From NCBI GenBank assembly GCA_037903355.1, contig JBAJFE010000025.1, forward strand, positions 186,001-250,000: a DNA stretch of 64,000 nucleotides, in the 5' to 3' direction. The DNA comes from Trichuris trichiura. Its lineage: Eukaryota; Nematoda; Enoplea; Trichinellida; Trichuridae. The notes beneath the pieces were generated by a model. The model did no database searches. It saw only the letters and a program-made list of their open reading frames with translations, and was not told the DNA's origin. Each line of letters starts with the position of its first letter. Within the stretch, counting starts at the first letter, position 1. Position numbers and translations under genes: made by a program. Positions 1 through 12,262 of the stretch are shown piece by piece.

Positions 1-15
1 ACGTATTCAACCACA

Positions 16-16
<1 letters not shown>

Positions 17-81
<65 letters not shown>
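17..81. repeat. ATT trinucleotide microsatellite
   Basis: About 64 bases of uninterrupted ATT repeat. It lies in what should be an intron of the minus-strand ABCA gene. Such tracts are usually length-polymorphic; no function is implied. Confidence 0.97.
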
Positions 82-82
<1 letters not shown>

Positions 83-598
83 ACGGGAAGTAAGCTGGGA
101 ATGCACTAACAGCTTTCAACTATTAATGTCCTAACGTCCATGGACTCCAACTTTCGAAAAATTGAACTTAGCGAATCTGCGAAACTACACAACATAAAGT
201 TAGGAAACTCAAAGCACTGGAAAATAACCGATTTTCCAAATTAGTTCGCAAGAACTTTAATAAAACAACTTGTTTCTGACCAGCGAAAAAAAGTTACAAG
301 AATAAAGTAAACCGTATTGTAATTCCGCACACTGAAGAGGGGGCAAATGCCCTGAAGGCTGCAACCCCAAAAGTAAATTTCTACACAGCATTAGAAAACT
401 GCAAATTACTTATGCATGTAAATACACCGCATTCTATCCTAAATAACACACCAGTACAACGAGCGGACTTTTAAGAAAGCTGAAACGCTGCTGTCACGAA
501 TTGCTGACAATTGGTACAACGATCCTTCTTCTATACTTATAGCAATTCTTCCAAGTAAACTTTGAAAAAAAATTTAAATTGAAGGCAATGTTACTTAC
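82..598. other. Presumed intron of the ABCA gene
   Basis: The third ABCA exon ends at 599 with a good donor (GTAAGTAA, minus strand). The next exon should continue the family motif that follows PDGG.PG, with a sequence like YIREGF. I translated the minus strand of 82-598 and found no such exon, so the gene continues beyond the left edge. Confidence 0.6.
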
Positions 599-1358
599 CA
601 GGCTTCCCACCGTCGGAATAATTACTTTCTCTTGGACCATTCTGAGGGGGAAAGGCAAAGAGAGAACCGGTCTTCCAGCCAAGACCGACAGAAAAAACGC
701 TGGCTTGATCAATATGAAATCCCCCTTCGTGAGGATGCATATTGCGCGGAGTATTGCTCAAGCGAATCTTGTAGCGTAGATTACTACCCACTGAGTTCAA
801 CTTGTTTACAAATCCATCCTCGAAGACCACGCCACCTGCGTATTACAAGAAAATAAAAACATAGAAACGTTGCCTAATAATGATTACCATACACGTCGCA
901 GCTGCAAGGATCTAATGTATCCATCTCCTTCATGATGTTCATTTGCATTTCAATCTCGTTTGGAAATGCTTCAAGTTCAATCACTGCGATAACAGGAAAA
1001 TGAATCAAACTGACTACCTACCATGTACAGGAACTAACAGCGCATTTCCCACATCTTTCATTATTTGGTTTGTCTCCATCGTCGGTGGCGTGTAGTAGAT
1101 ACGGAATGGGTTAAAGCATGGTGTAAATATAACATCACCGTCCAACGTTTCCAGAAAATCTTTTCTAGTTCCAGTAATTTCGAAACCCTCATAATCGCGA
1201 TACGGCTTATGCGAAGACTGAACATTCTGCCTCAGAGTTAAAAGAACGCAGACAAACAAAAGCGGCAGGCCGAGCTCCAGCAAAGACCACAGAACGGATC
1301 GACGTTGTACCAAATAGTTCTTCCATATTAAAAGTTTCAGCTGAGTAAAGGTGGTCAT
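599..1358 (-). CDS. ABCA-family (ABCA3-like) ABC transporter, N-terminal part
   Basis: Three exons read on the minus strand: 1358-1022, 983-888 and 835-599. They join in consistent phase (1, 1, 1) at GTAGGTAG, GTAATCAT and GTAAGTAA donors, giving about 223 residues. The start is the ATG at 1358; the frame stays open two codons upstream but with TTG, not ATG. The N terminus has the subfamily A signature: LKLLIWKNYLVQRR, then one hydrophobic helix at about residues 22-42 (LLELGLPLLFVCVLL). Exon 3 carries RLSNTPRNM, GWKTGSLFAF and GPRESNYSDGGKPG, matching the first extracellular loop of ABCA3-type proteins. Family members are full transporters moving lipids across or within membranes. The remaining transmembrane domain, both ATPase domains and the stop are outside the window. 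The family is secure; the exact paralogue is not. Confidence 0.9.
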
Positions 1359-2706
1359 CTTCAAGCAGAAAACTTGTTGTCATTACACTCTGTATCACTT
1401 TCTCTGAAAAGGCCAAAGACCGAGTGCTAAATGGTCAGCAGCTCTTTCAGCAGGCTTGCATAACCGGTTACTAAAAGGGATGACAGAACTAGTCTGCAAT
1501 CATTCAGATAGGACCATTAAATAAGCATGCTACGCATGCAAGCGAGCAGAGAAAAATTTGCCACAATAGGATTGCCCGCCGTGTCTGTCATCACCATGCA
1601 TCAGCTACGTTCATTGAATGCTGCTAATTTTATTCCCCGAATACAAATACGATTTTTTTTCTAGTTCGTCATTGCAACTACTGACACGTCACCATGCACG
1701 TGCTTCTTCGGTAAAGCTGTACCGTGAATTTGACATAATGAATAAATCGAACGCATAACAAGCCAGGGCTAGCTAAATCCGTCAGACTAAAAAGATCAAA
1801 ATTTTTATCCACAAAAGGCTAACCACAAAACTCCTACCGTCAAAATATGCGAACCTTATTACTTTCAAACCCGCAAGGTAATTCATTGCATGCTTATGAA
1901 ACTTACGTCAATTTTCAAGATGGCGACGTAGCCAAACAACTTACTCGAGCTACGTTCATTAAGCGCCTACTTTAGGCCGATCGCATAAAAACTAAATACA
2001 CAAACGCCAAAGTCCCAATGGCTGGAGACAGTAATATGCCGATTATCAGGTTAGGTATATTGTTGCTTCACAAATACCCGGTTTTGTTTGGCGCTTACGA
2101 AAAATACATCTTCCAGAACTACAATACGAATGTGTAGAGCACCTAAATAAATTTTGAAAAGAGCCGATAACCTGTGTACATTCTTATAAAAAAAATTAAC
2201 CAGTGTGCGCATATTCATCCATTCCTAGCTTATAAGTCATATGTTTCTCTCTTAGATTAGCAGAAATTTTAAGGATACAAAGTACTGGGAAAGAACTTTG
2301 TTAAAGTTTCTCCGATAAAGGAATGTACTGTTACGTTTAAGCAGTTCGGCACATTTATTCGTTCGCTGAAGCGTTCATCTATTCCTAATCTTTATCAATG
2401 CACAACAGCATTCAGTGACTGTCATTCATTTCTCATTCTTCGTACGCTTATAAGTTAACATTGCTTAAATGTAGGATGGTTTAACTATCTGTTTTCTAGT
2501 GAGCAACTGCTGACAGTACAACATTTTTAGATGCGTAATTTGTGGACTGTGCAAATCATAAGAATTCTACCATTCAACATTGATCATCAATGGTTCGTCT
2601 ACGAACAAGCCAGTGGATATAAATAATTTGAACACGAACAGGTATTTTCGTATATTACAAGAATGAAAACGAATGACTTCTTAAGGCTGTTTTAGAACTT
2701 TACTTA
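1359..2706. other. Intergenic, upstream of the ABCA gene
   Basis: No open frame here looks like a gene, and I saw no RNA gene. The stretch just above 1358 should hold the promoter and any 5' untranslated exon of the ABCA gene, but no element is clear enough to mark. Confidence 0.6.
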
Positions 2707-2912
2707 CGTATTTATTACGGAAAGGTTACAAAGCGTCTGTTTGTTCTTACGAAAAGTATTCCTCGGAGCTTTTGGAGCTGTTGCATGCTGCGTTATTAAC
2801 GATGACAGGTTGTCATCGTAGATAACGGAGCACACAACAGCTCTGGAAGCTCCGAGGATCCGATTTTCGTAAGTATAAATAAACGCTCTGTAACCTTTCC
2901 TTAAAAAATGCG
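2707..2912. repeat. Foldback element (MITE-like), 206 bp
   Basis: An imperfect palindrome centred near 2809: the left arm from CGTATTTATTACGGAAAGG pairs with the right arm ending near 2912, roughly 80% by eye. Internal blocks such as CTTACGAAAA, CCTCGGAGCTT and GAGCTGTTG occur in both arms. Its length and the TTATTACGGAA and GCTCCGAG blocks relate it to the younger palindrome at 23221-23426. It has no coding capacity, as expected of a non-autonomous DNA element. Confidence 0.85.
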
Positions 2913-5900
2913 TATAATAGTGCAACATGAAAATTCAACTACGGTGCTGTTAGTACATGGGCAGGTGATTCTGATTATTTTCCTGTCTAAATGATACGCT
3001 TTGCATACTTACTTCCATCATACTTTGTCCTCTTCAAAACTGTAAGAAGAACGACAAACGCGCAGAAAACTTCCATTGCACTAAAAAATGAAATCTCGCG
3101 CAATTCTGAAACTTCATTATTTGTTCGCCAAAAGTAGTGCAAGTTGTACCAGCAATCTTAAGCAAACGTCAGTTATCCCGCCGATGATCAGTTTATGGCG
3201 CTGCAGGTGGTCAGTTCAAGCATTACAATGCAGCCTATGTATAGCTCCGGCAGTATTGGGAAATGTTGTTTACAAAGACGATTTCTTCTCCCAGTGACGT
3301 TGTTCCCTTTACATGTTCTGATTGCTGCTGGCCCACTGAATGGTAGCAGCCGCCATTACAGGGACATGCTGAACATGTAGACAATTTTGTACTATTTTTC
3401 TTCTGTTTACATTGATCTAATTGCATCTTTGGCGAAGTTAAGCTCTGAAGAAAAAGTATAATATTCTTTTTTTCAGGCAAGTCAGTTCTGATTGGTGTAC
3501 ACAAAGTGACTGATTTAAAAATGACCAGCTACGTGTCTGATGGTCCACTGAAGTTGGAGAAACGGAGCGGCTATGTACTTTGTTTAAAATGGGCTATGTT
3601 CTGCCGGGATTTCATTGCGTTTATAATTACGTATAAACTTGCCCAACAGTTTATTAGCGAAAAATGTCATACATTCATTTCCAGGTGCATCTTCAGTTCT
3701 GTCACCCGTCAGTTACTACAAATGGAAGTGCACAACGATCTGCATCAGGTAGTTTAAAGTAGAAACGTTTTTAAGCGAATTAATTGCACTACTTGCATGC
3801 AGTGAACAATTCGCAGGGGGTTTCCATTTTGTCGATAGAAAAGGTTAACTTTAAACGCCTTTCTTTGAGGTTGAAGAAAGTGTTGCTATCTCAACTGTCG
3901 CAACGGATACCTTTCGCTCGTGCATATTCTTTACGGAAAATCAACCCGTCCAGTTCTCATAAAACATTTTTAAGAGAACTGAACAGATTGGTTTTCCGTT
4001 AAAACTATACATAAAAAAGCGTTACAACTTTTACTAGCTTTTTAATATGCTCTTAATAATGAAGCTTTCTCGCTGCAAAAGTGTTCTGAAAGCGATTTAA
4101 CTTAAGTTGACTTAATAAGATTGGAGCATCGTCAAAACATGCCTGCGACAAACCATTGGTGCTCAAAACTACTCAGGGGACAACGGGATATGCTCCAATA
4201 AAAACTAGCAAGCAAGTAAAACGGTTCTAGTTTCTGCTTTCATGACTGGTTTTTGTTACAGCTTTTTTGTGTTTCGTCATGAATGCCTGTAATTAAACCA
4301 TGCAAGCGTCCCAACAACGAAGTGATGAACACATTGTTAGAGACATTACAAAACTATAGTCTCGGCACCGATGGCATTGTTCTGCTCTTTCTCGGCTCGT
4401 TCACTTAAACAAAGAAATTCCCCCTTATCAGCGTTCATACATTGCACAAAATGCAACTGCTATTTCAGGCAGTTTTTCGGGCAGCTTTTGGGATAGCTTT
4501 TGTCACAGTTTCCGTGTGAAATTTTAGAGATGTTTAGGAAGGGCTAAGGAGAGAAATGGTGGATAATAACTTCAAGCGACCTAAAACATGTCGCTTTTAA
4601 ACTGACTCAGCGTTGCAAAATGTTCCAGTCATTTTCTCGCCGGCTCCTCAATCAGGGACGTTCATAATTTCTACAGCTATGCGCTTTTGATACTTTAAGC
4701 CCATAATTTGTAGTTATTCATTGAAGACAAATTGTTTTTAAATAGTGAAAGCTGGGATTAGTTCATCAGCTGGGTTCTACAGTAGAATATAAATTATTTT
4801 GAGTAAGAGAACAATGCGCTACGTATACAGAGTTACCCTAAAACTGCTGCGCTTTTTTCCAAAAATCCTAATTTTTATCGTTCACATTTATGTGAAAAGG
4901 AAAGAAAAAACCTAGAAAAGTTTTGCGCTATAGCAGGACAACTCGACGTTGGCATAGCCGCATAGGCTATGTTGCAATTTTTCGTCGTCTCATTAATAAC
5001 CGAAGCTGTTGTATCTTTGCTGCAAGCCTGTGTAATAGTTTTGATTGCATTACTATCTGAAAGTTCAGCGCTTAAATCCTACGGATGCTACATTGCCTGG
5101 CAATACGGTTTGCAGTCGATGAAACCTACCGAAGTAATGAGTAATATAATTGGATGAGTACCTTCAAGTAATCCACAGTTACGCCTCTTACGATGATGCT
5201 AAGCTATGCCATCGCACTTTGTTGCAACGGTTCACCATCACCATATTTCCGCCATAAAACAATATTAGCCGCCTTCATCACGGGTATTGGAGTACTGACC
5301 AAAAGAGTAGAAATTTTATAGAGGGAAACTGCTGGCCTTCATCGCTGCTTTACTTACCATTAGACCCACAGTCCGGAAGGTTTTTGTCATCCCCAAATAT
5401 TTAATAATTTACCTCATTGCATTTATGAAATACTGCTCAAAGTCCACTGATTAGATCCTTAACGTGCCTTTAGATTTCTGAATTACGAATATTAATAATT
5501 GACTGAGACAATTGTTATCTGAAATTGAGAAGTGGCAGTACTTATGGGAAAGTTTGGATCACTGAAGATACCGTACTGTGGAACTGTGGCACAACGACTG
5601 GTCCCATCCTATTCTATAATAGTGGGCAGCGGCTGCGCCCAAGTCCTCAAAACTCACGCTGCGTTCTCCCTACATAGCTGCATGGGGCTTCTTTTGGGAC
5701 ACATGCCGAGCTCTTGTCGAACGCAGGTGCGTTGCGCTGAGCGCCATTTGACTGACAGCTGTATATGATTTCTAACTAGCCTACGCAGGGTACTGTCAAA
5801 TAAAGACTGACCACACCCATTTCTGAATGACGAAAAAATGTATATATACGCGCATAAAAGGGAATAGGGAGATTGGTGAACGCATCGTGAAGAAATAAAC

Positions 5901-7136
5901 GTTTTCCGTGTTTCGTTCTGTTTATAGTACTTTTGCGCCTGTTTATTCAACCCATTGTCTACAGGAACTGGATTGTTTTCTCCACTGCGTGCAACATATG
6001 AGTGTCTATTTATCACATCGTTTCGCACATTGTAAGACGGGATTCTTTCGTGGCAACACCTTTAAACCGCTTTCGTCATTTCGACTGCTATCCAACATAC
6101 CTGTGAAGTATTTTAGCTGGTCGATTTCCTTCGCACCGTTGGTTTATACATTTTGTAACTCTGCCATGTGAATTGACATTTCAGTTGAAAGGAAGTTGGA
6201 TTTGATAAGCTAATTTTAGTAGCAGAAGTTCAGAGATTTTATTTTTCCTTAGTTTTGGCGCATCCTTTGCGCACGCTCTGTCTGGAGGTAGTTGTCAAAG
6301 TAATCATAACAACGAACAATGGTTACTGATGATAGTGCTTAATCTGCTTAGCCATCTATTCCAATGAACATTTGGCTACATATTGATCAGCTCTGCAAGA
6401 CGTAGTTATGGATCCAGTCACTTAATTATAGCTCAGCGGTTAGGGCATGTTTACACGTATTTTTAATAAATCACTTATGACAATTGAAGGTACTAAAGCC
6501 TGCTTTGTTTAAGCAAGATTGCATCATTTGACGACGAATATCTAAACCTTTGCAAAAACCGTTGCAGCAAAACGAAGCTATTCCTTCAGTGACAACTAAA
6601 CTTCTGCTTTGAGAGAAGCTTTCAACGGCATGGCAAAAGATCGTTAGTCAATTACGGCGTGAGAAAACAAGTGTGTCACATCGTTTGACAACACAGACAA
6701 CTCTTGTGAAGCAGTTGACGACAACAAAAGATGCCCTGTTCGTGAAGTTCGTCTTGTCATTGACCCCTTTTTTTGTACAAGGTTTTACCTGAATCATTTT
6801 CATAAACATGATTTCTACCTTGCCTGACACTAGTCAGTCATGTTTAGAATTCCACCTCGTTAGAGCATCATGGCTTAAAAATCCACCCAGTACCAGTTGC
6901 ATTTCTAAACGGTGCGGAAGCTACGGACGAAAACGATTTTACTCCTATCTACAGCCATCAGCTGCAAAAGAAAACTAAATGTTACACAAGCCCAGTATAA
7001 AGCACTCATCTGTTCAACTTTCGGTTTTATTGCATATCGTCAGTACAGCTGCATTTTATTGACAGAGCTCCTGGTGATCAAATTCGTTTTGCGTTCGGCG
7101 TCTTTACTCGATCCAATAACGACGCACAAACCCTAG
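2913..7136. other. Intergenic, no supported gene
   Basis: Only short chance-length frames in all six readings. Two small points stand out: a repeat copy at 4309-4355 (own entry), and at 6427-6449 a tract resembling the A-box half of a tRNA gene with no B box after it. A GC-richer patch at 5590-5800 could be an old insertion but I cannot classify it. Confidence 0.6.
4309..4355 (+). repeat. Diverged copy of the 44.3-kb palindrome arm
   Basis: The stretch from CCAACAACGAAGTGATGAAC to ATTACAAAACT aligns with 44320-44375 (CCAACGAATGGATGAGC then TTGTTAGAGAAATTACAG). A third relative begins near 42556. The flanks diverge quickly, so this is probably an old single-arm remnant of the same repeat family. 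Confidence 0.55.
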
Positions 7137-7253
7137 GGTCGGAATAATGTTAGTCCCTAGAGGCTTGAAGATGTGATGTTTTTGTACGGGATATATCAAC
7201 GGGACAACTGATCCGTAATAAAGACACTTTGATATGAGTCCCTAGAGGCTTTA
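7137..7253. repeat. Decayed foldback-family remnant with 15-bp direct repeats
   Basis: The string AGTCCCTAGAGGCTT occurs at about 7152-7166 and again at 7237-7251. Between them lies CGGGACAACTGATCCGTAATAAAG, related to the ACGGGATCCGTTCCGTAATAAAG block of the repeat at 17083-17267. The direct repeats could be an unusually long target-site duplication or a tandem duplication. Confidence 0.5.
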
Positions 7254-7369
7254 TCAATGAAATAGTCATAATAATTTAACAACAAGAAGTGCTAAAGTGA
7301 TAACAGCTTGTTGCAACAGAGCGACAATGTTTCACTGAATTCTTTAAATCAGAATTTCTCATAGGGGCA

Positions 7370-7959
7370 GTGGACGCCAAAGGGGGTAGTTAGGGGGGCA
7401 GTAAGGTGTTGGGGGGAAAGCGAGGGACCAGAAGACACTGCCAGAACTGGGGGTCAGCACGCCCCCCACTGTGCGCCCTGAGGCGCAGCTGCACTGTGCC
7501 CGTTGGCCTCGCAACTGTGCTAAATTGAACTCTGCATCGCTAAAGCATATCTGCCATTAGTCACGCCGCTGAGCTGGAGACGCTCAGTCGCGTGTGCAGC
7601 AATACCGATAATAGCGTTGGCACACGACGCACTTTTTGTTTGAGTTGCTCCTTTCGCTGGGAGCAGGCGCCTTTCTGAGTCTCCACTAAGAGCAGACGTC
7701 ATTCTGGGACTTCTTTTCCAGCAAAAGTTACTCACTATTCATTCCCACTGGAAAAATAACCGCGCGTTTTCGTCAGCGCATTACTGTTCCGAGTTCATGT
7801 TGCGCGTAATATACTCTTCTGAAGTTAGCAAGTTTTTTCTTCGTTGTCTGTTTTGTAAAGGTCTTCTCCGTGGAATACTGCGTATTCCTAATAAGTGCAT
7901 TTCACTGAATATGCCATGGTGCAAAATAAATGAACAGCGTTTAACAGATACACCGATGG
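7370..7959. other. GC-rich left flank of the hAT remnant
   Basis: Base composition changes sharply here: runs of G (about 7375-7420) and a GC-rich tract to about 7510 in otherwise AT-rich DNA. A fair guess is the non-coding left end of the hAT element whose transposase frame begins near 7960. I could not find a convincing terminal inverted repeat pair, so the boundary is approximate. Confidence 0.45.
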
Positions 7960-9722
7960 CTGCCGCAAGGTGCAAGTGTCGACAGTACGGTAGGGAGTAT
8001 CTGAAACTGGGTTTCTTCTGCTCTCCTAGAAATCGACTGTTGCTTATGTGAATGATATGTGAGAGGGTTCTTGTCGAATGAGTCAAGAAAGCCATCCGGA
8101 CTGAAGGAACACCTAAACAATGTGCACTCTGAAAAGTGAGGAAAGGACGCGGGATACTTCCGTGAGTTACAATATAAAATCTTGAAAAGGTGGACACTTC
8201 CGGGTATGATGACTTCTGAAACGCGTCTCGAGCGTGAGAGTCTACTAGCATGCTGCAGAATGGCGCTGATGATTGCCAAGTCTGGCAAACCACATACAAT
8301 CGGAGAGCAGTTGCTGCTCCTGGCTGTAAGCCCGGCTTTGCGCACCATACTACGCCAGCAAGCAGCGGACATTGTCAAGAGAATTCCGCTAAGCAACGAC
8401 ACAGTGCAAAAACGAGTCGACGTAATGGCAAAGGATGTAGAAGACAGGTTATGCAATATCTTGAGAAACCCGGAATTTTTGTTAGGAGTGGATGAATCGA
8501 TGCTGTCGGGCAACGAAGCGATATTGTTAGCTGACGTTCGCTTCATAAACGATGAGTAACTGAAGCAACAGTTTTTGTTTGCAGGGGAGTTGAAGACTGA
8601 CGCGAAGGATAAGTGAATCTTCCGAGCGGTCGATGATTCTTTTAAAGAAGAGGGAATACCGCTCAAGTATACAGTGGCTGTCGCCACTGATCGTGCCTCG
8701 TCAATGGTGGGTTGCCATAGCGGATTCATCGCACATCTAAAGGTAGTTGCACCAGACACCTTAGCGGTCCAGCGTTACTCACAGGCAGCTTTTTACCGGT
8801 AAGCGCCTCAACCGCCGTTTGAACGAATCGTTGCAGTACGTCATCAATGTAGCCGACAGAATTGAAAGCAATTCTTTGAAAGATAGGTTATTCCGGCGTT
8901 TGTGCGAAGAAAACGACGAAGTTTTTAGTCGGCTACTCCTGCACACTGAAGTTCAATGGTTGTCCAAAGGTGCTTGCCTAACGAGGTTTTATGAATTATT
9001 CGAATCAGTTCCTCTATTTTTTGAAGAAGGTCCCACGTTGTGCGATTATCTGAGAAGTCGTGAAACCAACATCGCTTATTTGGCTGATTTTTATTTCAAA
9101 TTCAACGAAATGAACGTCCGGTTGCGGAAAAGTGAGCTGAACTTGATTACAAAGTGTGTTATCTCGGCGTTCGTAAGCTGGTCCTGTACAAACGGAACCT
9201 ATCGCACGATGAGCTCGACCAGTTCCGGAATCTTGACAAAGTAAAGTTAAACGACATCCTGAAGAATTCTAATACCGACGCGTGCTGACCATCTGCAAAT
9301 ACTGCACGATGACTTTCAGAGGCGATCTCATGATTTAGTCTCGTTGGCGGTACCCAGCTGGGTATTTGATCTCTTTACAAATGCCAGGGATGCAGAATCA
9401 CACCTACGGGAAGAACTAATCGACTTGCAATCCAATGATGAACTGAAACCCAGAATGGCACAAGGTTATGGGTCAATTCTGGCCACAAAAGCAAATCCCG
9501 TCTTCGTGTCCTTGTGCGTGGTCTGTTGTAAAAAGGCTGCTAATCTCCCTCCCTTCATCATCGTTACTCGAGCATTGTTTTAGCCTTGTTGTCGATCTCG
9601 TAACAGAGAAGTGCAACCGCTTACAAATAGTCAATCGAAGAAATCTATAACTTCGCGTGACGACAATGGAGCCTGACATAGAAGACTTAGTTCGCTCGCG
9701 TGTGCATGGCCAGTCTCTCTAA
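7960..9722 (+). pseudogene. hAT transposase, ZBED5/SCAND3-like, decayed
   Basis: Pieces of one protein follow each other in order on the plus strand but in shifting frames with stops. First comes a BED zinc-finger remnant (YLKLGFFC, then SNESRKPSGLKEHLNNVH, about 7990-8130). Then 8182-8559, with KPHTIGEQLLL, IPLSNDTVQKRVDVMAKDV and LGVDES. Next 8620-8760 (IPLKYTVAVATDRASSMVG, GFIAHLK). Then 8819-9244 with LLLHTEVQWLSKG and IAYLADFYFKFNEMN. Last come DLVSLAVPSWVFD, LREELIDLQ and a hAT-C dimerisation tail (LLEHCFSLVVD, NRLQIVNRRNL, MEPDIEDLV) to about 9722. This is the architecture of ZBED5/SCAND3-type hAT transposases. Several frame breaks make it non-functional as read. Confidence 0.88.
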
Positions 9723-10424
9723 CGCTGCTTTTAACTGATGTGAAGTAGAAAAGTAAAGCAAACTGGCACAGCGCTGTCATGAACATGCGGATAGTGAAAC
9801 CGAAAATGGCGTGAAAGCAGAGGCGAATATTAAGCTGATACGAAAGCAGCCGAAAAAATACCCTTCTTCACCCATTCATCGCGAGAGCCGGTAGAACGGT
9901 TATGCGCAGAAGGCGGTGGTGAGCTCGGAGTCGGAGCGGGGGGCAGTGGGGAGCTCGGCCGTGAGAAACACCGCTTTAAATGTATACGTATGTTGTCCGT
10001 TTAGTGCTGTTTAATGTAATCCTAATTACACAAACGAAATTATAACCAGTGAAGGAGTTCCGCAGTTTACTGATGAAAAATCGACAAAATAAAAGGATAC
10101 GCAATCTCTTCGAGCAACATAGTTCCATTTTGAGCGGAACTTGTTGGAAAGGGTGAACAATCGCCGATTATGAAACTGTGCAGTCCCAAAGGCTCCAATA
10201 TATCGAATGTTCTTTTCTTCAGTCTATTGTTCGCCAACAACCTGCGCAACTATCAAATGCTTATGACTTTGCTTAAGCAGCTGCGAACTGACTGTGGAAC
10301 ACCAAAACGCAATCATTCTAACAGGATGGCCAATAAATTAATAGACTTCCTAAGTTACTGAAATTTATTAGCAGTAAATGAAAATAAATCTTCGGAACAT
10401 CGCGAAGCCCAAACTAAGTTTAAC
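9723..10424. other. Right flank of hAT remnant and spacer
   Basis: A GC-rich stretch at about 9890-9980 mirrors the G-rich left flank, sharing GGGGCAGTGG, and may be the right end of the hAT element. From 9980 to 10424 I see no gene. Confidence 0.4.
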
Positions 10425-10500
10425 AACGAAGCCCTACACCTAAGTACTTCAGGGAACCTGAAACGAAGCCCTACTCTTAAAGCGCTTCAGGGAACTTGAA
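10425..10500. repeat. Tandem duplication, two units of 37-39 bp
   Basis: Two adjacent units both begin AACGAAGCCCTAC and end CTTCAGGGAAC(C/T)TGA. They sit about 90 bp beyond the last recognisable reverse-transcriptase codons of the minus-strand LINE at 10593-12202, so they may be part of its 3' untranslated tail. Confidence 0.7.
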
Positions 10501-10592
10501 GCAGTAAAACTTAGGTAAAACGGAAACATTGACAGACGGGCACTGAGGAATTTTGTACAACCTAAGCGAGCAGCACTTCTGCGCATTCAGGG

Positions 10593-12202
10593 TCAGACTC
10601 CGCGCAGTAGTAAAGCGATAAGGCAACAATAAATTGCTTTGGAGATTTGCCCGGCGAACGCAGGGCAGTCACAACCCACCGACTCAGTAATTCTAGACCC
10701 ACCGCTTTCCAGGTCCAACTCGTCCAGTAATTCATCGATGACGAGATTAAAAACTACTAGCGACATCTGACCGCCGTGCTTCACTCCACGTCTCAACGGA
10801 ATGAGACGAGAGACCTCAGTCCCAAGTTCCAACTGGAAATAGAAATTGCTGAGTAAGTTCATTAGAAATTCAACGTCTGCAAGGGAGACGTTTTGACGCA
10901 AGAGTGCCTTGCGGAATGCCACATATTAAACAGCAGGAGCAACATTCGTATAGTCAGGCTCCTGACCGTGGTCACCGTTATCTGATCAGGGCCTGATGAC
11001 GAGTTTGTCGGCACTTTCATAAGGACTGCTGAAATCTGATCAGCAGTGATAGGCATCATGAGCGTGTTATCCTGTATGGGCAGCTCGTGAGTCTTGACCT
11101 TTCTTTGCAAAGGTGCATCGCCCACAGGGGACTCCTATGCGAAAATGCTCTCGTAAAAAATTAAAGCAATCTGCTGATGGCATCTTGTGCCCGTGAGGGT
11201 TTGCATCGTCAAGCACAATTTCCACGAGCCGCTTCTTGTCGATGTTGTGAAGTCGCTTCAGCGCCCTGTAGCAGTTCTGTTTTCTCAGCGCCGACTTCTT
11301 GCGCTCGCAGTATAGGGTGCAGAGTGGTAGCCTCCCTTTTTCGGCAAGGTCGTGGGCAAAGATGCAAGAACAGCATACGCTGTTTTTCGAGAACGTTCTC
11401 ACCTTGATTGAATTCTTTCATGAGCCAAATCGCGTAGTGACCGCTCCACTTCGTTGATCCGTACGTCGTGGTGCTCCAGCAAGGCTATCAGAGGCTGCTG
11501 AGCCGAGTTAGCAACCGCAGGTAGCTCATCGTTATTCGAGGTGCATGCTTCTTTGCTACCTCCATGTGTGCCCTCAGAGGGTTGATCAGTTCGTAACGCT
11601 CTGACGAGGGCTTGGTAGGTCCCTAAACGTCGCTGATCTTTAATCATATCTGCTGTTCTCCGAATACCAAACCATAGAAACATTAGGTCTCACAAGACTT
11701 GACTGATATTGCGAGGCAAATCAGTCAAGGAAGTTTCGAGTACTGTCAGCAGATTACTCTTGAATTTTTTTTATCTGGGCTTCTTTTGAATAGGCTGAGA
11801 AGCCTGAAATTCATCAGAGTGCACCCTACGCCAGTGGAGCTGGACGCCAGCGAAAGACTTGAACTTCCGCTTGCAATCCGGGCAGACTGTTTCCCGCGCA
11901 TCAGTAGACTCCGATGGAATTTCCGTAGATGCAGAGAGACAAACGTTTTTCTTGCACCGCGTTTAGTGGCAAGAGGCCTCAGCAGTAATAGGGTACTTTT
12001 GCCCTTAAAGTGAGCAAGTGAAGCTGAATACGAGGTAGTGCATCTTTTCACGCTCTACGAATTTGTAGGCAATGTCAAAACCAGTCGCACAAACCTGACA
12101 CCGGAATGGGCTCGGATACGAAACAGCAGCCACTTTGGCCCCTTCGGACCTGGCTGTCCGTTCGGGATCGTTGTTCAGGTTGCTATGTTGTCTGTTTGCC
12201 AT
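10593..12202 (-). mobile_element. R2/NeSL-type non-LTR retrotransposon, truncated
   Basis: Read on the minus strand, an N-terminal zinc-finger region comes first: FRCQVCATGFDIAYKFVE near 12110-12034, then a clear C2H2 finger CPDCKRKF...LHWRRVH at 11890-11807. Next come RRTADMIKDQRRLGTYQALV (about 11670), a basic segment around KRLVEIVLDDANPHGHKM (11330-11180), TADQISAVLMKVPTNSSSGPD (11090-11000) and the RT core IPLRRGVKHGGQMSLVVFNL..DELLDELD (10800-10700). This order (zinc fingers, then RT) is that of R2/NeSL-like LINEs. Frames shift between segments, the catalytic FADD box reads AFAGQ, and nothing after it (rest of RT, restriction-like endonuclease) is present, so the copy is dead and lacks its 3' coding half. 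Confidence 0.85.
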
Positions 12203-12262
12203 GCTAAATTACAAGGGGTTGATCCGGGGGAACCCCTGATCACTAAGGCTAGTTAGATAGCA

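Noticed and set aside
5654..6028. 124-codon minus-strand frame in a GC-richer patch
   Set aside because: I tested it for transposase motifs and found none; there is no conserved block and no credible start.
7941..8759. 272-codon minus-strand frame
   Set aside because: It is the antisense of the hAT transposase, whose plus-strand pieces match the family in order.
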